The notes: generated by a model not told the origin, from the letters alone. 64,000 nt of DNA from Melanopsichium pennsylvanicum (GCA_900208305.1 OAPG01000007.1:186001-250000); one strand, 5' to 3'. Shown: positions 18,417 to 29,126, counted from the first letter of the stretch. Numbers and translations: made by a program.

Positions 18417-18750
18417 CCAAGCGGCTCTACCTTCAAAATGAATTTCACATTCGAGTTTTCCCACACTTCTGCATGATGGAGCAGGGTGAAGTTCGAGGAA
18501 GCCTCGAAAACAATCTTGAAGAAATAGAACTGCTTTCGCTCTGATGGCTCACTCTTGCGCATCAGATTGGCCTAACTGAAATACAGACATGTTGCTACAA
18601 TTGATCCCATGTGAAAGGCAAATGGTAATCTCATCGAATTACGTATGACTGAGGTGGCTGTACGAAAAACGAAAATCGTGAAACTTCTTAGATCGAATGG
18701 CAAAAAGTGTATGTGAGGTGGTAAGTAGGAAAGCACCTTGAATGTATAAA
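18417..18750. other. Intergenic region HBD paralogue/Kre9-like gene
   Basis: Convergent 3' flanks. No gene or repeat is seen. Confidence 0.5.
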
Positions 18751-19555
18751 TTAAGTAATGACGATCAATATCGTGAACGCAGCAATGACAGCTACAAAGA
18801 TCAAATCGCCCACCAATCCCATCATTGCTGCATTGTGATCATTGGAAACTGGATGAAAACTTGCCAAGTCAGCAGAGCCGTCGAGATGAGGAAGAGCATT
18901 GTTTGAGCTGTCACCATCCAAAGTAGTGTTGGTTACACTTGAAAGCTTGTCAGACGGAGTAAGGACTATACCAGGAGTCTGAAAGAAGGGTTGAAAATTG
19001 GAAGCGATGCTGGATTGACCGGAAGCAGGGGCAGGAGGGGAGTTTTTGGGTTTGATGATGAATTGAGGTGAAGTGTAAAGGACTTGCTTTTCTGTTTTCA
19101 CTCAAATATTTTGGCATTATCAAGAGGTTTTATAAGTCAATCTTTGCCCCTGCTTAACGCGGAATCTCTTCAGAGACAAGGAAGGAGGGGGGGGCTTTCT
19201 GTGTGTTTAGGTACTTACTAGTATGATCATTGTTAGAAGCATTAACGAACAACAAGCTGTAACCACTTGCAGCGGGTAAGCAGGGGACATAGACCATGGC
19301 GGCATTTTCCTGACCTTGGAGTGCGTTCCCTATTCCAAAGTCGTACTTAAGCAAAGTCTTGTTGGAATTGGTAAGCATGATTGTAATAGTGCGTGGATCG
19401 GTGGTATAAGACTTCCATGTCATGTTGTTCCATCCACAAGCTACCCAATAATCTCCGTTTGTGGCGGAAGGAAAGGTGATATCAAATGCGGAAGTCAAGC
19501 TTGTTGCCATGGCGAGGAGGCTGATAAGGATGAGTAAGACGATGCTACGAGACAT
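18751..19555 (-). CDS. Kre9/Knh1-like secreted, probably GPI-anchored protein, two exons
   Basis: Exon 1 runs 19555-19219 and exon 2 19091-18751, with a 127-base intron (donor GTAAGTAC at 19218, acceptor CAG ending at 19092). Both are phase 1, giving 225 residues. The N terminus is a clear signal peptide (MSRSIVLLILISLLAMATSL). The mature part begins FDITFPSATNGDYWVACGWN and continues with TITIMLTN, VYVPCLPAASGYSLLFVNAS and, after the intron, YTSPQFIIKP, the layout of the Kre9/Knh1-type Ser-Thr-rich family of fungal surface proteins. A Ser/Asn-rich stalk and a strongly hydrophobic C-terminal tail (LIFVAVIAAFTILIVIT) directly before the stop suggest a GPI signal. Role in the wall or matrix is inferred. 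The start is supported by the signal peptide; the upstream in-frame ATG lies near the TATA box. Confidence 0.83.
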
Positions 19556-19682
19556 GACGTATTTTCCTATCCGGAGAGGAGTGAGGGCTGACAAGGAAAA
19601 GGCCAGGTACAAATAATGATAAAGGGACTGATTACGGGAGAGAGTAGAACTACCTCTCAAGAGGGATGGTATGATGACCGAG

Positions 19683-19692
19683 TTATATATAT
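19683..19692 (-). promoter_or_regulatory. TATA box of the Kre9-like gene
   Basis: TTATATATAT on the plus strand (ATATATATAA on the coding strand), about 130 bases upstream of the chosen ATG. Confidence 0.5.
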
Positions 19693-19788
19693 CTTTGAGA
19701 CTTCTTTGATCAAAGTCGCGCGTGTGTGGGAAGTTGTGACTTATAACCTCGAGTGGCTTGTACAACTGTACGTACTGCTTGTTTCGGC

Positions 19789-20309
19789 ATGTTTTGCTCG
19801 CTCAGTCAGCCACTGAGTGGACTTCATAAGCGCTTGCTGTCAACGATTGGCGTGCTATTCAGGACCCGCAATCATACTCTTCCACTTGTCCGCTCATTTC
19901 ACAGCAAACCTTAGACGTGCTGATACTGTAAAGTAAGTGTTGGTGCTTCTAACCCACATCGGAATCCTTTCCAGGTAGAGACTAATGTGTCCATAGTCTC
20001 TATATCCGATCATACGCACGCTCTCAGCATCTTGCCAACGAACTTTCCGGACGTCGTGGCAGCCCACGAGGCGGAAGCATTGATACACGGTGTAAACAAT
20101 TCCATCATTGAGCTAGAGAAGCACACCCTGACGATTGCGAGAAGAGCACGCATTAGCAATGCAAGGAGATACGTGAGCTCCGCTTCACTGATGCATGAAG
20201 TGGATCCACCATTTGTGCGAGATTGAACAAAAAGAAAGAAAAGATACAGCAGAGATGGTGGGACGATCCGGGTATGAAGTGTCAACATGCGGACATTTCC
20301 GTTGATTGA
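19789..20309 (+). other. Possible small multi-exon gene, not resolved
   Basis: The open stretch 19975-20072 reads protein-like (NFPDVVAAHEAEALIHGVNN, then IIELEKHTLTIARRARISNA). It is bordered by a good intron 5' (donor GTAAAG 19928 or GTAAGT 19933, CTAAC branch, TTTCCAG ending at 19974) and a good in-phase intron 3' (GTGAGC at 20173, CTGAT branch, TACAG ending at 20249, using coding up to 20172). A last exon would run 20250-20309 (QRWWDDPGMKCQHADISVD). I could not place a start codon: an ATG at 19789 opens a basic, presequence-like frame but does not join simply. No family is recognised. Confidence 0.25.
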
Positions 20310-20567
20310 ACGGCTGTCTTTGGGTGCAGGTTCAAGATGTTAGAGCGTCATGAATTGGGCTTTCTCATCACGTGACTCGGAATTTCATCGTTTTCGCCGT
20401 AAAGGACCCTTTCTTTTTCTTTGAGAGCACTTTTGACTCCACCTCCAAGTCTTCAAACTCACCACATACTTTTCAACGACGACGACGACGATAACGATAA
20501 TTTTCTGATATAATCATCGTCGTTGATCCACGACATTTTGGATCCCTATATCAACGCATATCTCAAA

Positions 20568-21091
20568 ATGAGACTTCTCACACACAATCTGTTGGCATGT
20601 CATGCAAAAACGTGTCAGACGACATCGAACAACTTTCCACTTATCCTCAAGGACGTTCAGCTTGAAATAATCCAAGCGGATTCTAACGAAATTTTCATCA
20701 AAGGCTTCTTGCCCAAACTTGATTGGCCAGCGTTGGTCAAGACGGCAAGAAGTTTGGGTGACACAACACTGCCTGATGTAGGGCCGGATCCAAGTCAACC
20801 TTTTGACAATAAGGAGTTGATTGCTGCTTTGCATCGAGTGTTGTTGGAGGTAGGTAAACACTGATACTTTCAACGAAGTACTCTCTGTCTGACAAGAGGG
20901 ATAGGTGGAAGTGAAGGGTCTGATTGTGAAAGAAAAAGGACGAAGCTGACAGCCACATTTTTGTTCTATGACGCATCATACAGATTCACGTGGTTGAGGG
21001 CCAAATGATCTGCCCAAATTGCCAGCACATTTACCAGATCCGAAGCGGTATCCCCAATATGCTGCTAGCTGAGCACGAGATCGGCAAGTAG
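20568..21091 (+). CDS. TRM112: Trm112, zinc-binding methyltransferase activator, two exons
   Basis: Exon 1 runs 20568-20849 and exon 2 20984-21091, with a 134-base phase 0 intron (GTAGGT...ATACAG), giving 129 residues against about 125-135 for the family. Trm112 is the common activating subunit of the methyltransferases Trm9, Trm11, Mtq2 and Bud23, and so serves tRNA, release factor and 18S rRNA modification. Signatures: MRLLTHNLLACHAKTC at the N terminus with two zinc-ligand Cys, KGFLPKLDWPALVKTA in the middle, then GQMICPNCQHIYQIRSGIPN with the second Cys pair, and MLLAEHEI at the end. The C-terminal zinc pair and LLAEHE tail lie only in exon 2, so without splicing the protein would lack them. 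Upstream, an imperfect GAC/GAT run (20476-20500) precedes the start. Confidence 0.95.
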
Positions 21092-21938
21092 CGCTCTGCT
21101 CAAATTCACATTCAACCAGAAGCATCACTCATAATCTTGTGCTTCGTGCCAGGCGGATCTCGCGGTTGGAACCTTGCCATAGGCTTTTACCCTTGTACTT
21201 GTATCACGTCGCTAAATTGCATTCATCGACCTCTATTTGCAGCGTGCCATTTGTGACACTTGATTCCTTGCCCAGCTTTGGCTCGGTGCGCTTGTCTCTT
21301 ACGATAATTATCCCTGCTTGAGCTAATGATCGTCTTTGTTCCATCTTTTCGGGATGCGTCATGCTCCCAATTGCTTATTTGCGAGGCGATGAACACTAAG
21401 CGGTGCTTTCTTTGGTTGAGAATGCCAAGATTGTGCTGTTTCTGAGTGGATCAAGGACCTGTTGAAGGAAACAAGGTATGACAGCGTCCAATTGGGGGTG
21501 TTGCGAGGTGGAAATCGGGTCAAAGACACATTTCGATTTTCCGATTTGGTTAGGCTTTGGGCCCCTGCACGCGTGGGTCTCGGCAATCACGCACAGCCGC
21601 CGTGACTGCTGAATTCAGCAGCAGAACAATACGTTTGCTGCCAACCACCTTACCGTAGCCAGCCAGCCAGCCAGCCAGCCAGCCAAGCCTCCACTCAACA
21701 GCTCCCTCTTTCCATTAACCTCGCCTTCCCCTTCCTCTTTGCAAGCTCGACCGACGACATACACAACATCAGCCACTACGGAGAGCTGTTAATCAGGCAT
21801 TTGAATTGCTCTTGCATTCGGCCCAATCTGTTCGGCACCTTGATACGATCAAGACGACCTTGACTCTCGGAATTTCTTACTGCTCACTCACCGAGGGCAA
21901 AGGTTACCACAGGTCATAGACACTAGCAGTGGCCCAAA
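21092..21938. other. Intergenic region TRM112/VPS26
   Basis: About 850 bases with no supported gene. It contains the (AGCC)n array at 21657-21684 and a pyrimidine-rich leader before VPS26. Confidence 0.5.
21657..21684. repeat. (AGCC)n microsatellite
   Basis: Seven tandem AGCC units in the VPS26 promoter region, 250 bases before its ATG. Confidence 0.9.
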
Positions 21939-23129
21939 ATGGCGTCCTTCTTCTCGTTCTCATCACCTGTCGATGTCGATGTGCGTCTAGATGAAGAAGA
22001 TGCACGCAAACAGGTCGAGATCAAGATGGACAAAGCAGGCAAGGAAAAGTGTCCCATCTACTTTGATGGCGAGAGTGTCAAGGGCTCGGTAAGTGCACCC
22101 AATCGGACACATCTCTTTGCAGTTTTATTGCTAAGCTGATGAATCTTCTTGTGTATTCTACATCTTTGTCATCGTCGTTGCGATGTAGGTCTCGGTCCGG
22201 CTAAGGGACGGCAAGAAGCTTGTACATGAAGGGATCAAAATCGAATTTGTCGGCAGCATAGGTATGTTCACCTACACATGGAAGCACCCTTCCCGACATT
22301 GCGAGATGAGATCTGATAATCGAGAGCGTCCACCTATCGCTTTTTCATAATCAACAGAGATGTTTTACGACAGAGGCAACCACTACGAATTCCTCTCTTT
22401 AGTCCAGGAACTTGCTTCGCCAGGCGAGATGCGAGCGGCACAAAACTTTGATTTCGAATTCAAGAATGTAGAGAAGCAGTACGAGAGCTATAATGGGATT
22501 AACGTCAAGTTAAGGTACTACATTCGCGTGACGATATCCCGTAGGTTGACAGATGTGGTCAAGGAAAGAGATATCTGGGTTCACTCGTATCGCATGCCGC
22601 CAGATTCCAACAATGCCATCAAGATGGAGGTGGGTATCGAAGATTGTTTGCATATCGAATTCGAGTATAACAAATCAAAGTAAGTCGCTCCTCCCCTTTC
22701 CATTGTGCACATCGTTGGATACGGTATTCATCTGTCGTTATCGCTTCTGTATGACTCATCTCGTCACGGTTGAGCAGATATCATTTGAAAGACGTTATCG
22801 TGGGCAAAATCTACTTTCTTCTGGTTCGAATCAAGATCAAGCACATGGAACTATCTATCATCCGTCGTGAGACCACGGGAGCCGCACCGAATCAATACAA
22901 CGAGAGCGAAACCATCACCAAGTTTGAAATTATGGACGGTGCCCCTGTTCGAGGCGAGACTATTCCAATCCGATTGTTCTTGGGTGGGTTTGAACTAACA
23001 CCAACATTTAGAGATGTCAACAAAAAGTTCAGCACGAGGTATTACCTGAATCTGGTTCTCATCGATGAGGAGAACAGGAGGTACTTTAAGCAGCAGGAGA
23101 TCACGGTATTCAGAATTCCAGAAAATTGA
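21939..23129 (+). CDS. VPS26: Retromer subunit Vps26, four exons
   Basis: Exons 21939-22088, 22189-22261, 22358-22679 and 22778-23129; phases 0, 1 and 2 all match and give 298 residues, the normal family size. Vps26 is an arrestin-fold subunit of the retromer, which with Vps35 and Vps29 returns receptors from endosomes to the Golgi. Visible signatures: FFSFSSPVDVDVRLDEEDAR at the N terminus, CPIYFDGESVKGSVSVRLRD across the first intron, HEGIKIEFVGSIEMFYDRGN across the second, FLSLVQELASPGEM, then the RYYIRVTISRR strand, YHLKDVIVGKIYFLLVRIKI after the third, and FEIMDGAPVRGETIPIRLFL near the end. It is the most intron-rich gene in the window, with introns of about 100 bases. Confidence 0.97.
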
Positions 23130-24146
23130 TTCGACCATGTACGAATAGCACGATGAAATGCTAGGTGGCATCGGCAAGGACCAAAATCGCATACCCACGA
23201 ACCTCTTCAACGATCGGACTGAATTGCACCAGTCTTGCTAGTTCTGACTCTCCTGTTGAACTTAGGCCCACGTATGAGGTACAACAAAATCTGTGTGCCG
23301 ATTTTGCCTGTGTCCCTGAGGCAGTACTGATCTTGGGAGTTGAGAAAAGAGCCGAACCTGAGAAGATTCGCCGGAACTAATCAATCTGTGCAAGCCGCTG
23401 AGCGGGAGATACGCAAGCCATCGATCAAAATGTGATGCCGGCGAGGGCAAGCATACGATGCAAGTGAGCGCATATGCACAGACCCTTCCGACTTCACAGT
23501 AAGCGACATACGCGTCTGGATCGCCCCAGCTCGATACTTGTCCCTGAGCTACTGCAACTAGGCTGGGACAATAGTTGTTGGATGTTGACCAAATTGTAAC
23601 GTGATGCCCTTGCCTCGAGTCGGCGACTCTGCTCGTGCGATCAGATATCCTGTCAAATGAAATTCTTCATGAGGTCCGGACCTTGCAATAAGCCAAAGCG
23701 TCTTAGGAGATGATACTGCAATTGAACCCTCGTTTGGGTGCTTGAGATTATGGCACGCAATCAGGGCAAAGCTATGAGTGTGCTCGATCCTCTCAGCCGA
23801 TAGTTGATCTGTGCCGGATACAAAACTTCTATCCGCCACGCTGGCACAAGGCGTCTTTATCAATTTTATCTCAAGAACAAGCAGAGCGTCCCATCTTCGT
23901 CCACGATCTCATTCAGAAGCCAAGGTCCGACCGTTACCTGCTGTGCGTGACTAGCCCGGCACATCGTATCCTTGACCATACAAACGGTAATGTAAACAGC
24001 GGCACATTTCTTTGCCACCCTTGTTGACACATCTAGATGCTCATCTGTGCGATTTTAGGGGATCAAGCAAGTATATATGTATCCACAAGCCTTTCACGAG
24101 GTTTGTGATCTCTCAAAAAGATCACTTTTCTTCGAACACACGCATC
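23130..24146. other. Intergenic region VPS26 / Ser-Pro-rich gene
   Basis: About 1 kb with no recognisable gene. A minus open frame at 23558-23863 has no recognisable features. The right end carries the TATA element of the next gene. Confidence 0.5.
24072..24078 (+). promoter_or_regulatory. TATA element of the Ser-Pro-rich gene
   Basis: TATATAT lies 69 bases before the ATG at 24147. This argues against the longer open frame (from a TTG at 24012) being coding. Confidence 0.45.
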
Positions 24147-26600
24147 ATGTCCCCTTTGATGGATATCCCTGAAGGCCTCGTAGAGACGCTCCAAGACAGG
24201 GATCCAACCGCTGTCAACGCCATCAGGTCAAGAAGCATACACCGCAAGCCTTCGCGATCAAAAGCTCCAAAGCCTAAGCTTCAACAGCTAGATGCAACAT
24301 CTTTTGGTGCAGCCGTCGTAGCCTTACCATCTTGCCACACCTCGAGGATTGCCAACTTCTTTTCCCAGAGAGACGATATCAAGGTAGACAATGTCAAGGA
24401 CATTGACGATGACTCGGTCTACTCGGAAGCATCAGCGCCATGTGAGGGTCGTAGAATTCCCTCAGGCCCATTGAGCCCACTCTCGATGCTTTTCGAAGGC
24501 ATTATGGCCGACTGTTCGACTGATGTGGGCTTGCACGGGGTATGTTGCGATGATAGCCCGTACCCGTACAGTCCGGTTTCTGACTCATTTGTTCGTAGCC
24601 CAGACATCCCAGTTTTCATGCCTGCAGAAGAGGATCGGGGATACCTGGCGTTGCAATCTGAAGAGTACACCTCCTCTCCAGCCTCCTCGTTTCTACAAAC
24701 TCCGCACGACTCGCCACTTGTTGAAATAGAGACCATGCTGGATCAGGTTCTGACGCACCAAATTACAGAGAATGCGGCGTCTGACGCAGCATCCCGAGCC
24801 TCTCTGCAGCCACTGCTCGCACCAGAAGGCAGCTTGCTTTCTATTCCTGGTCTCTCTTCACCTTCATCAAATGGAACGTCCCCCACTGGATCGACAGGTT
24901 TTAACCGGCCTCCACGCAGAAATGCCATCTTGGATCCGCTTTGTCCAGAGCAGCGTACAAAGGATGTTGATTCGTGTCGACTCACTATGCCGGGAGGTGG
25001 ACCTTTGTTGGAGCCGAACGAGTTTGACGACAGTTTCGAGCCTTTCTGGTCGCCATTTGCTCTAGAATCGAATCGACACACAGCAGAAGACAATCGATCA
25101 AGAACTACAGAAGCGATGAAAGCGAACGATTCGTCACCATTGAGACCACCTCGCCCAGAACATTGCAGGAAGAAACTCGAGAATCTCGGACTCATCACCA
25201 CCACTGTGCCCGGCGAGAAGGGCTCTCCTTCACTGAGGAGCATCCGCAAGGCTCCTGCTGACTACCTCAAGACGAATCGTAAGCCTCCTGCTCAAAGTCC
25301 TCAAACCAATCGTCGCTCAGGCAGCACCTGTAGTCTAGATAACATCCAGATGAAAGACCTGTCGCACTTCAAACTCGATCCAGCGCCGTCCAAACCACGT
25401 CCGATTGATACACAAGGAGGGTCAACAGATGATAGAAGCAGCCGGCTTTCGGGGTCTACGTTTGTCTCTGCCAAGTCGGATGTATCTATCGACACGACCA
25501 CAGCATCTTCTCCTACTGATGCAACCAACGTTTCGAGGTACCCTGATAAGCTTGTGTCCGAGCCTGTTCCAGCACGCACCAATATCTCGACATGGTCAAA
25601 AGGGAGCCATCTGCAGATTTATCAGCTCGGAGAACCGATGGGCATTGCAAAGCAGGATCAAGCTCTTGTAAGACCTAGAAGACCTGTTCATGATTCATCA
25701 GTAAGCCGCTCTTCCCGACTTGAGCATATGGAAAGCCCGTTCGTGATGGAAGGACAAACCTCTTTGATAGGTAAAGTGACAAAGAAGTTAGGATTGTCTT
25801 CACCAAAGGCTGTGAGTGCTGCAGGAGAACCGACGGACTATAGCAAGGTAACAAAAGCTTCTGCTGGTCTCGGTGCGTTTGATATAAATGCCTCGCCTTA
25901 TCAAGTCTCTGCTACAGCACACAGCGTCCGACGCCGACCAAGCCTTCCTTCTGTCACCACCACCAACATCAACCCTAACACTACTTGCCCTTCACCGCAG
26001 ATCAATATCGTTCACACCACCAGTCGGAATCGATCGCACAGCAATGCTTCGCTCCGCAGTCCAACTCGTCACACTCTTTCACCTGCTTACACTCGTTCAT
26101 CGTCTTCCCTTGCTCACCAGAACAGTCGTTCACGTTTGATCAGCACAACTTCAAAATCTTGTGCCTCTGCAGTTCGACCGAATCCTCTTCCTTCCAACTC
26201 TTCATCACCACCTTCTACTTCGGTAACTCGCAAACGAACGTATAGCAGGAGTTCTACCGACTCGAACCTTACCACTCACTCGATGCCTACTGTTCATAAA
26301 TTTCCGCCAAAATCGGCGCTCAAACGCAGACCTAGTTGTTCGACCACGTTTGGATTAGACCAAAAATACTCCAGAAGAACCATTGTCGATTCAGCTACCG
26401 ATTGCATTACCACACAACATGTTCGAAAAGTCACATTCGCAGGAGTACAAGAACAAATCATTGAACCATCAACCACCGACCAAGTTTCTGTTCACAATTC
26501 AAATCATAATCATGCCATTTCGATCAACAATCAACTGCTTCAGAATGCATTCGAGCTTGATCACGAGAAAAATAGAAGTCTTGACAGACAGAAAGAATGA
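24147..26600 (+). CDS. Ser/Thr/Pro-rich protein of unknown function with a possible PP1 docking motif
   Basis: Predicted 817 residues in one exon; I do not recognise a domain. The composition is Ser/Thr/Pro-rich with many SP and TP sites, suggesting a disordered, phosphorylated protein. Two small features stand out near the C terminus: KSALKRRPSC at about residue 722 and RKVTFAG at 760-766, which fits the (R/K)-V-x-F consensus for binding protein phosphatase 1. The spacing of an ALK-type basic patch ahead of an RVxF site is seen in several fungal regulatory proteins, but that does not assign a function. The N terminus (MSPLMDIPEGLVETLQDRDP) looks structured and may be conserved. No membrane segment or signal peptide is seen. 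The gene converges with RPN14. Confidence 0.7.
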   Translation: MSPLMDIPEGLVETLQDRDPTAVNAIRSRSIHRKPSRSKAPKPKLQQLDATSFGAAVVALPSCHTSRIANFFSQRDDIKVDNVKDIDDDSVYSEASAPCEGRRIPSGPLSPLSMLFEGIMADCSTDVGLHGVCCDDSPYPYSPVSDSFVRSPDIPVFMPAEEDRGYLALQSEEYTSSPASSFLQTPHDSPLVEIETMLDQVLTHQITENAASDAASRASLQPLLAPEGSLLSIPGLSSPSSNGTSPTGSTGFNRPPRRNAILDPLCPEQRTKDVDSCRLTMPGGGPLLEPNEFDDSFEPFWSPFALESNRHTAEDNRSRTTEAMKANDSSPLRPPRPEHCRKKLENLGLITTTVPGEKGSPSLRSIRKAPADYLKTNRKPPAQSPQTNRRSGSTCSLDNIQMKDLSHFKLDPAPSKPRPIDTQGGSTDDRSSRLSGSTFVSAKSDVSIDTTTASSPTDATNVSRYPDKLVSEPVPARTNISTWSKGSHLQIYQLGEPMGIAKQDQALVRPRRPVHDSSVSRSSRLEHMESPFVMEGQTSLIGKVTKKLGLSSPKAVSAAGEPTDYSKVTKASAGLGAFDINASPYQVSATAHSVRRRPSLPSVTTTNINPNTTCPSPQINIVHTTSRNRSHSNASLRSPTRHTLSPAYTRSSSSLAHQNSRSRLISTTSKSCASAVRPNPLPSNSSSPPSTSVTRKRTYSRSSTDSNLTTHSMPTVHKFPPKSALKRRPSCSTTFGLDQKYSRRTIVDSATDCITTQHVRKVTFAGVQEQIIEPSTTDQVSVHNSNHNHAISINNQLLQNAFELDHEKNRSLDRQKE

Positions 26601-27122
26601 CACACAATGACAGGAAGCAGCAAAGTCTCCATACAATTCTCCTTCACTTGAGTCTGATTAGGCATCGGTTTGGTCACGCTATGAATAGCCGTAGTTAGTA
26701 TCTCTCTTCGCAATTACGAATTTACGTCCTGTTCGTGACCCAAAGCAGTATTTTAACAAGACTTGGATCAATGTAATGGAATTAATTTTAGCCTTACAGA
26801 AACAACTACAGTACTGCCTTAACTGCATCTGTCCTTTTCGTGCGCTGTCAGCCTCGGGTTTTTTTCATGGTAGACTTGCTCTCACTTTTCCCCACCGTCA
26901 CTCGATTCATCCTGCTTGCACCCCTTGCTAAAACAGCAGAAATACCAACAAATGGTACCAATCCATCCGATATATCTTCATCCACACAATCCAGATCGAT
27001 ATTTCACACATTCAAGATCAGACCACCCAAAAAAAAAAAAAAAAACCCCACCTCTTAGCGCAGCAATGCATCCTCACCATGTCCAATCTGTTATCCCAGT
27101 TCAGATGTCGTGGGTATACTTT
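26601..27122. other. Convergent intergenic region
   Basis: Contains a TACAGTA at 26807-26813 and a poly(A) run of about 17 near 27028-27045. No supported gene is seen; the small open frames here are interrupted by low-complexity DNA. Confidence 0.5.
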
Positions 27123-28739
27123 CTAATACCGTCGGACCGCTCCCTCTGCACCCGCAATCACTGTCCTACCTTGACGATCCATTCCGATCCAACTCGTTTG
27201 GTCGCAATCCCAGCCCGCATATTCGCATACTACTTTGGGTGCCCAACCTTTCCATGTTTCTCGCACCTCGTCTTCATCCATCCGTGATGCTTGCAAAGCG
27301 GCTTTGTATGGAAGTCCATCTTGAGTAGCAACCAGCACCTCGTTGTTGATGGTGAGTTTGATCCAATTAATTTCGGCGTTGTTTCTCCTCCATCCTGTAA
27401 TGAGACCGGGAGGAGCTCCATTGGTGGAAGCAGAAGTGGAAGAGAGGTTTCGCATATCCCATACCGAGACAATTCCGTTGGTCGTACCTGTGACGACAGT
27501 GTGATCCTTCACGTCAATCGCAGACACACCCGCAGTAGCTCCTTGAGTCCACACATCTGACGCAGAAGGTGGCTCTCCGGGAGGAAACGAGTATTTGTTC
27601 GCCGTGATCGTCGCAGTTGCTGTCCTCAAATCAAACATTTGCCAACCACCGCTAGCCAATCCAACAACGAATCCATCTTCTCCCTCACCTCGATCGCCTT
27701 GCTTATCAAGTGACAAGCAATTCACGCCAGAATATCTCTCACTACCCATCAATCTGATCTGCTTGCCTAACCCTACATCCCATAATCTCACACTCCCATC
27801 TCCACCCGCCGTCAAAACTTGTTTCCCTCTTCCCACAATGCCCGCTGTCAACACAGCACGTTTATGACCCTCCAACGTCCTAGGATTATCGCCTGTGAAC
27901 GGATCCCAGATCCTCACGGTCAAATCGCTCGATGTGGACAAGACGACTCGGTTGGAAGGGAAAAATTTGACATGCCTCACATCGCCCACATGACCTTTTA
28001 GTGCTGTTTTCTTGGCCGCCTTTGCTTTGACGCTATTGACGTGCATGCGAATGCGTGCCTCGATATCCCATCTCGTCTCATTTGGATCTGGAGCCTCGCC
28101 GGACAAAATGTGCTGATCTTCTTCTGTCAGAGTGGATATGGCTTGAGCTCGAGCAGTAGAAGCGTCGAAATCGGACGCAAGACGCCCAGTCCATAGCGAA
28201 CCTTCTGCGCCACCAGCGACGAAAAGATCCAATTCATCTTGAACCGTACCGTGGGACAGGTCGAATGCGTCAATGGTGGGATAATTGGTGTAATTGTCAT
28301 TGACTTTGGATGTGCCTGCGATCGGAAGAAACTTTGTCACCGTTTTCTTTGAAAACTTAACTTGCACTCCAGAGTCCAAGTCGATGCTCGATTGCAAGGT
28401 CCTTGCTGATCTTGTTTCCGCTCGCTCCGACGTTACTTCGGGCGGATCTTGCGTAAGCTCCAAATCCAACCAGCTACCCGAAACCCTGTCGATGGTCAAG
28501 CCATTTGTAGGTCCACCCGAAGTTTCGATTCCATTGATACTGACTCCGCCTTGATTATCGATGCTCTTGCCGTCATCTTTGGTCTGCTTCAGAGCTAATT
28601 TGACGTGAACAGACGAGGAGGGAGCATTGGATGAGTAGTACGAGAGCCATACTTTTTCAGTGGCAATGGTCGAGGAAGAAATGTCGGAAAACACTTCGGG
28701 ATAGTTTGGCTGAATGGAGATGTAGGGTATTGCAGCCAT
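27123..28739 (-). CDS. RPN14: WD40 proteasome assembly/regulatory factor Rpn14/PAAF1
   Basis: Predicted 538 residues. Rpn14/PAAF1 is a WD40 chaperone that binds the proteasomal ATPase Rpt6 during assembly of the 19S base. The N-terminal 230 residues include the family-like non-propeller region; WD repeats then begin with LKGHVGDVRHVKFFPSNRVV and LSTSSDLTVRIWDPFTGD, followed by LEGHKRAVLTAGIVGRGKQV and GDGSVRLWDVG. The repeat VVTGTTNGIVSVWDMRN lies further on, and the last blade reads RTVIAGAEGAVRRY at the very C terminus, like the DGLVRRY end of animal PAAF1. The start is MAAIPYISIQPNYPEVF; an in-frame upstream codon at 28820 would add an unconserved leader. Expression and partners cannot be read from the sequence. 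Confidence 0.85.
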   Translation of the reverse strand: MAAIPYISIQPNYPEVFSDISSSTIATEKVWLSYYSSNAPSSSVHVKLALKQTKDDGKSIDNQGGVSINGIETSGGPTNGLTIDRVSGSWLDLELTQDPPEVTSERAETRSARTLQSSIDLDSGVQVKFSKKTVTKFLPIAGTSKVNDNYTNYPTIDAFDLSHGTVQDELDLFVAGGAEGSLWTGRLASDFDASTARAQAISTLTEEDQHILSGEAPDPNETRWDIEARIRMHVNSVKAKAAKKTALKGHVGDVRHVKFFPSNRVVLSTSSDLTVRIWDPFTGDNPRTLEGHKRAVLTAGIVGRGKQVLTAGGDGSVRLWDVGLGKQIRLMGSERYSGVNCLSLDKQGDRGEGEDGFVVGLASGGWQMFDLRTATATITANKYSFPPGEPPSASDVWTQGATAGVSAIDVKDHTVVTGTTNGIVSVWDMRNLSSTSASTNGAPPGLITGWRRNNAEINWIKLTINNEVLVATQDGLPYKAALQASRMDEDEVRETWKGWAPKVVCEYAGWDCDQTSWIGMDRQGRTVIAGAEGAVRRY

Positions 28740-29126
28740 GATAAGACTAACTCCCGCTGGTACAGAGTAGGTGTCAAGGTGTATGAAGATGAGAAGGAAA
28801 GAGTCAGGGCAAAGGGTCAAAGCTTGTGAGCCGCGTCACTGACTTACTGCAGACGTCAAGATGCAACAGTGCGAATCCCGGAACTCGGAATGCTCAGTAA
28901 CGCCTGAGCGTGAGTGGAGCTGGGCCGTCCATTCTGTGATTCGGAGAAGCCTGCACCACAAACTGTAAATTTACTGTATTACTATTCTCACTCGAAGCTC
29001 ACTTTCCTCTTTGATCACACTCTCTCGCACACGATACACACAGAGAACGTATCTTATGGGTGGATGTCTATGGTCGTTGTGCTGATTGCATACATTTTAC
29101 AGCGCGACAGGATAATCCTAAACCCT
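28740..29126. other. Intergenic region between RPN14 and the DUF1765 gene
   Basis: Promoter of RPN14 and 3' flank of the DUF1765 gene (both on the minus strand). TACTGTA lies at 28972-28978. No gene is seen. Confidence 0.5.
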
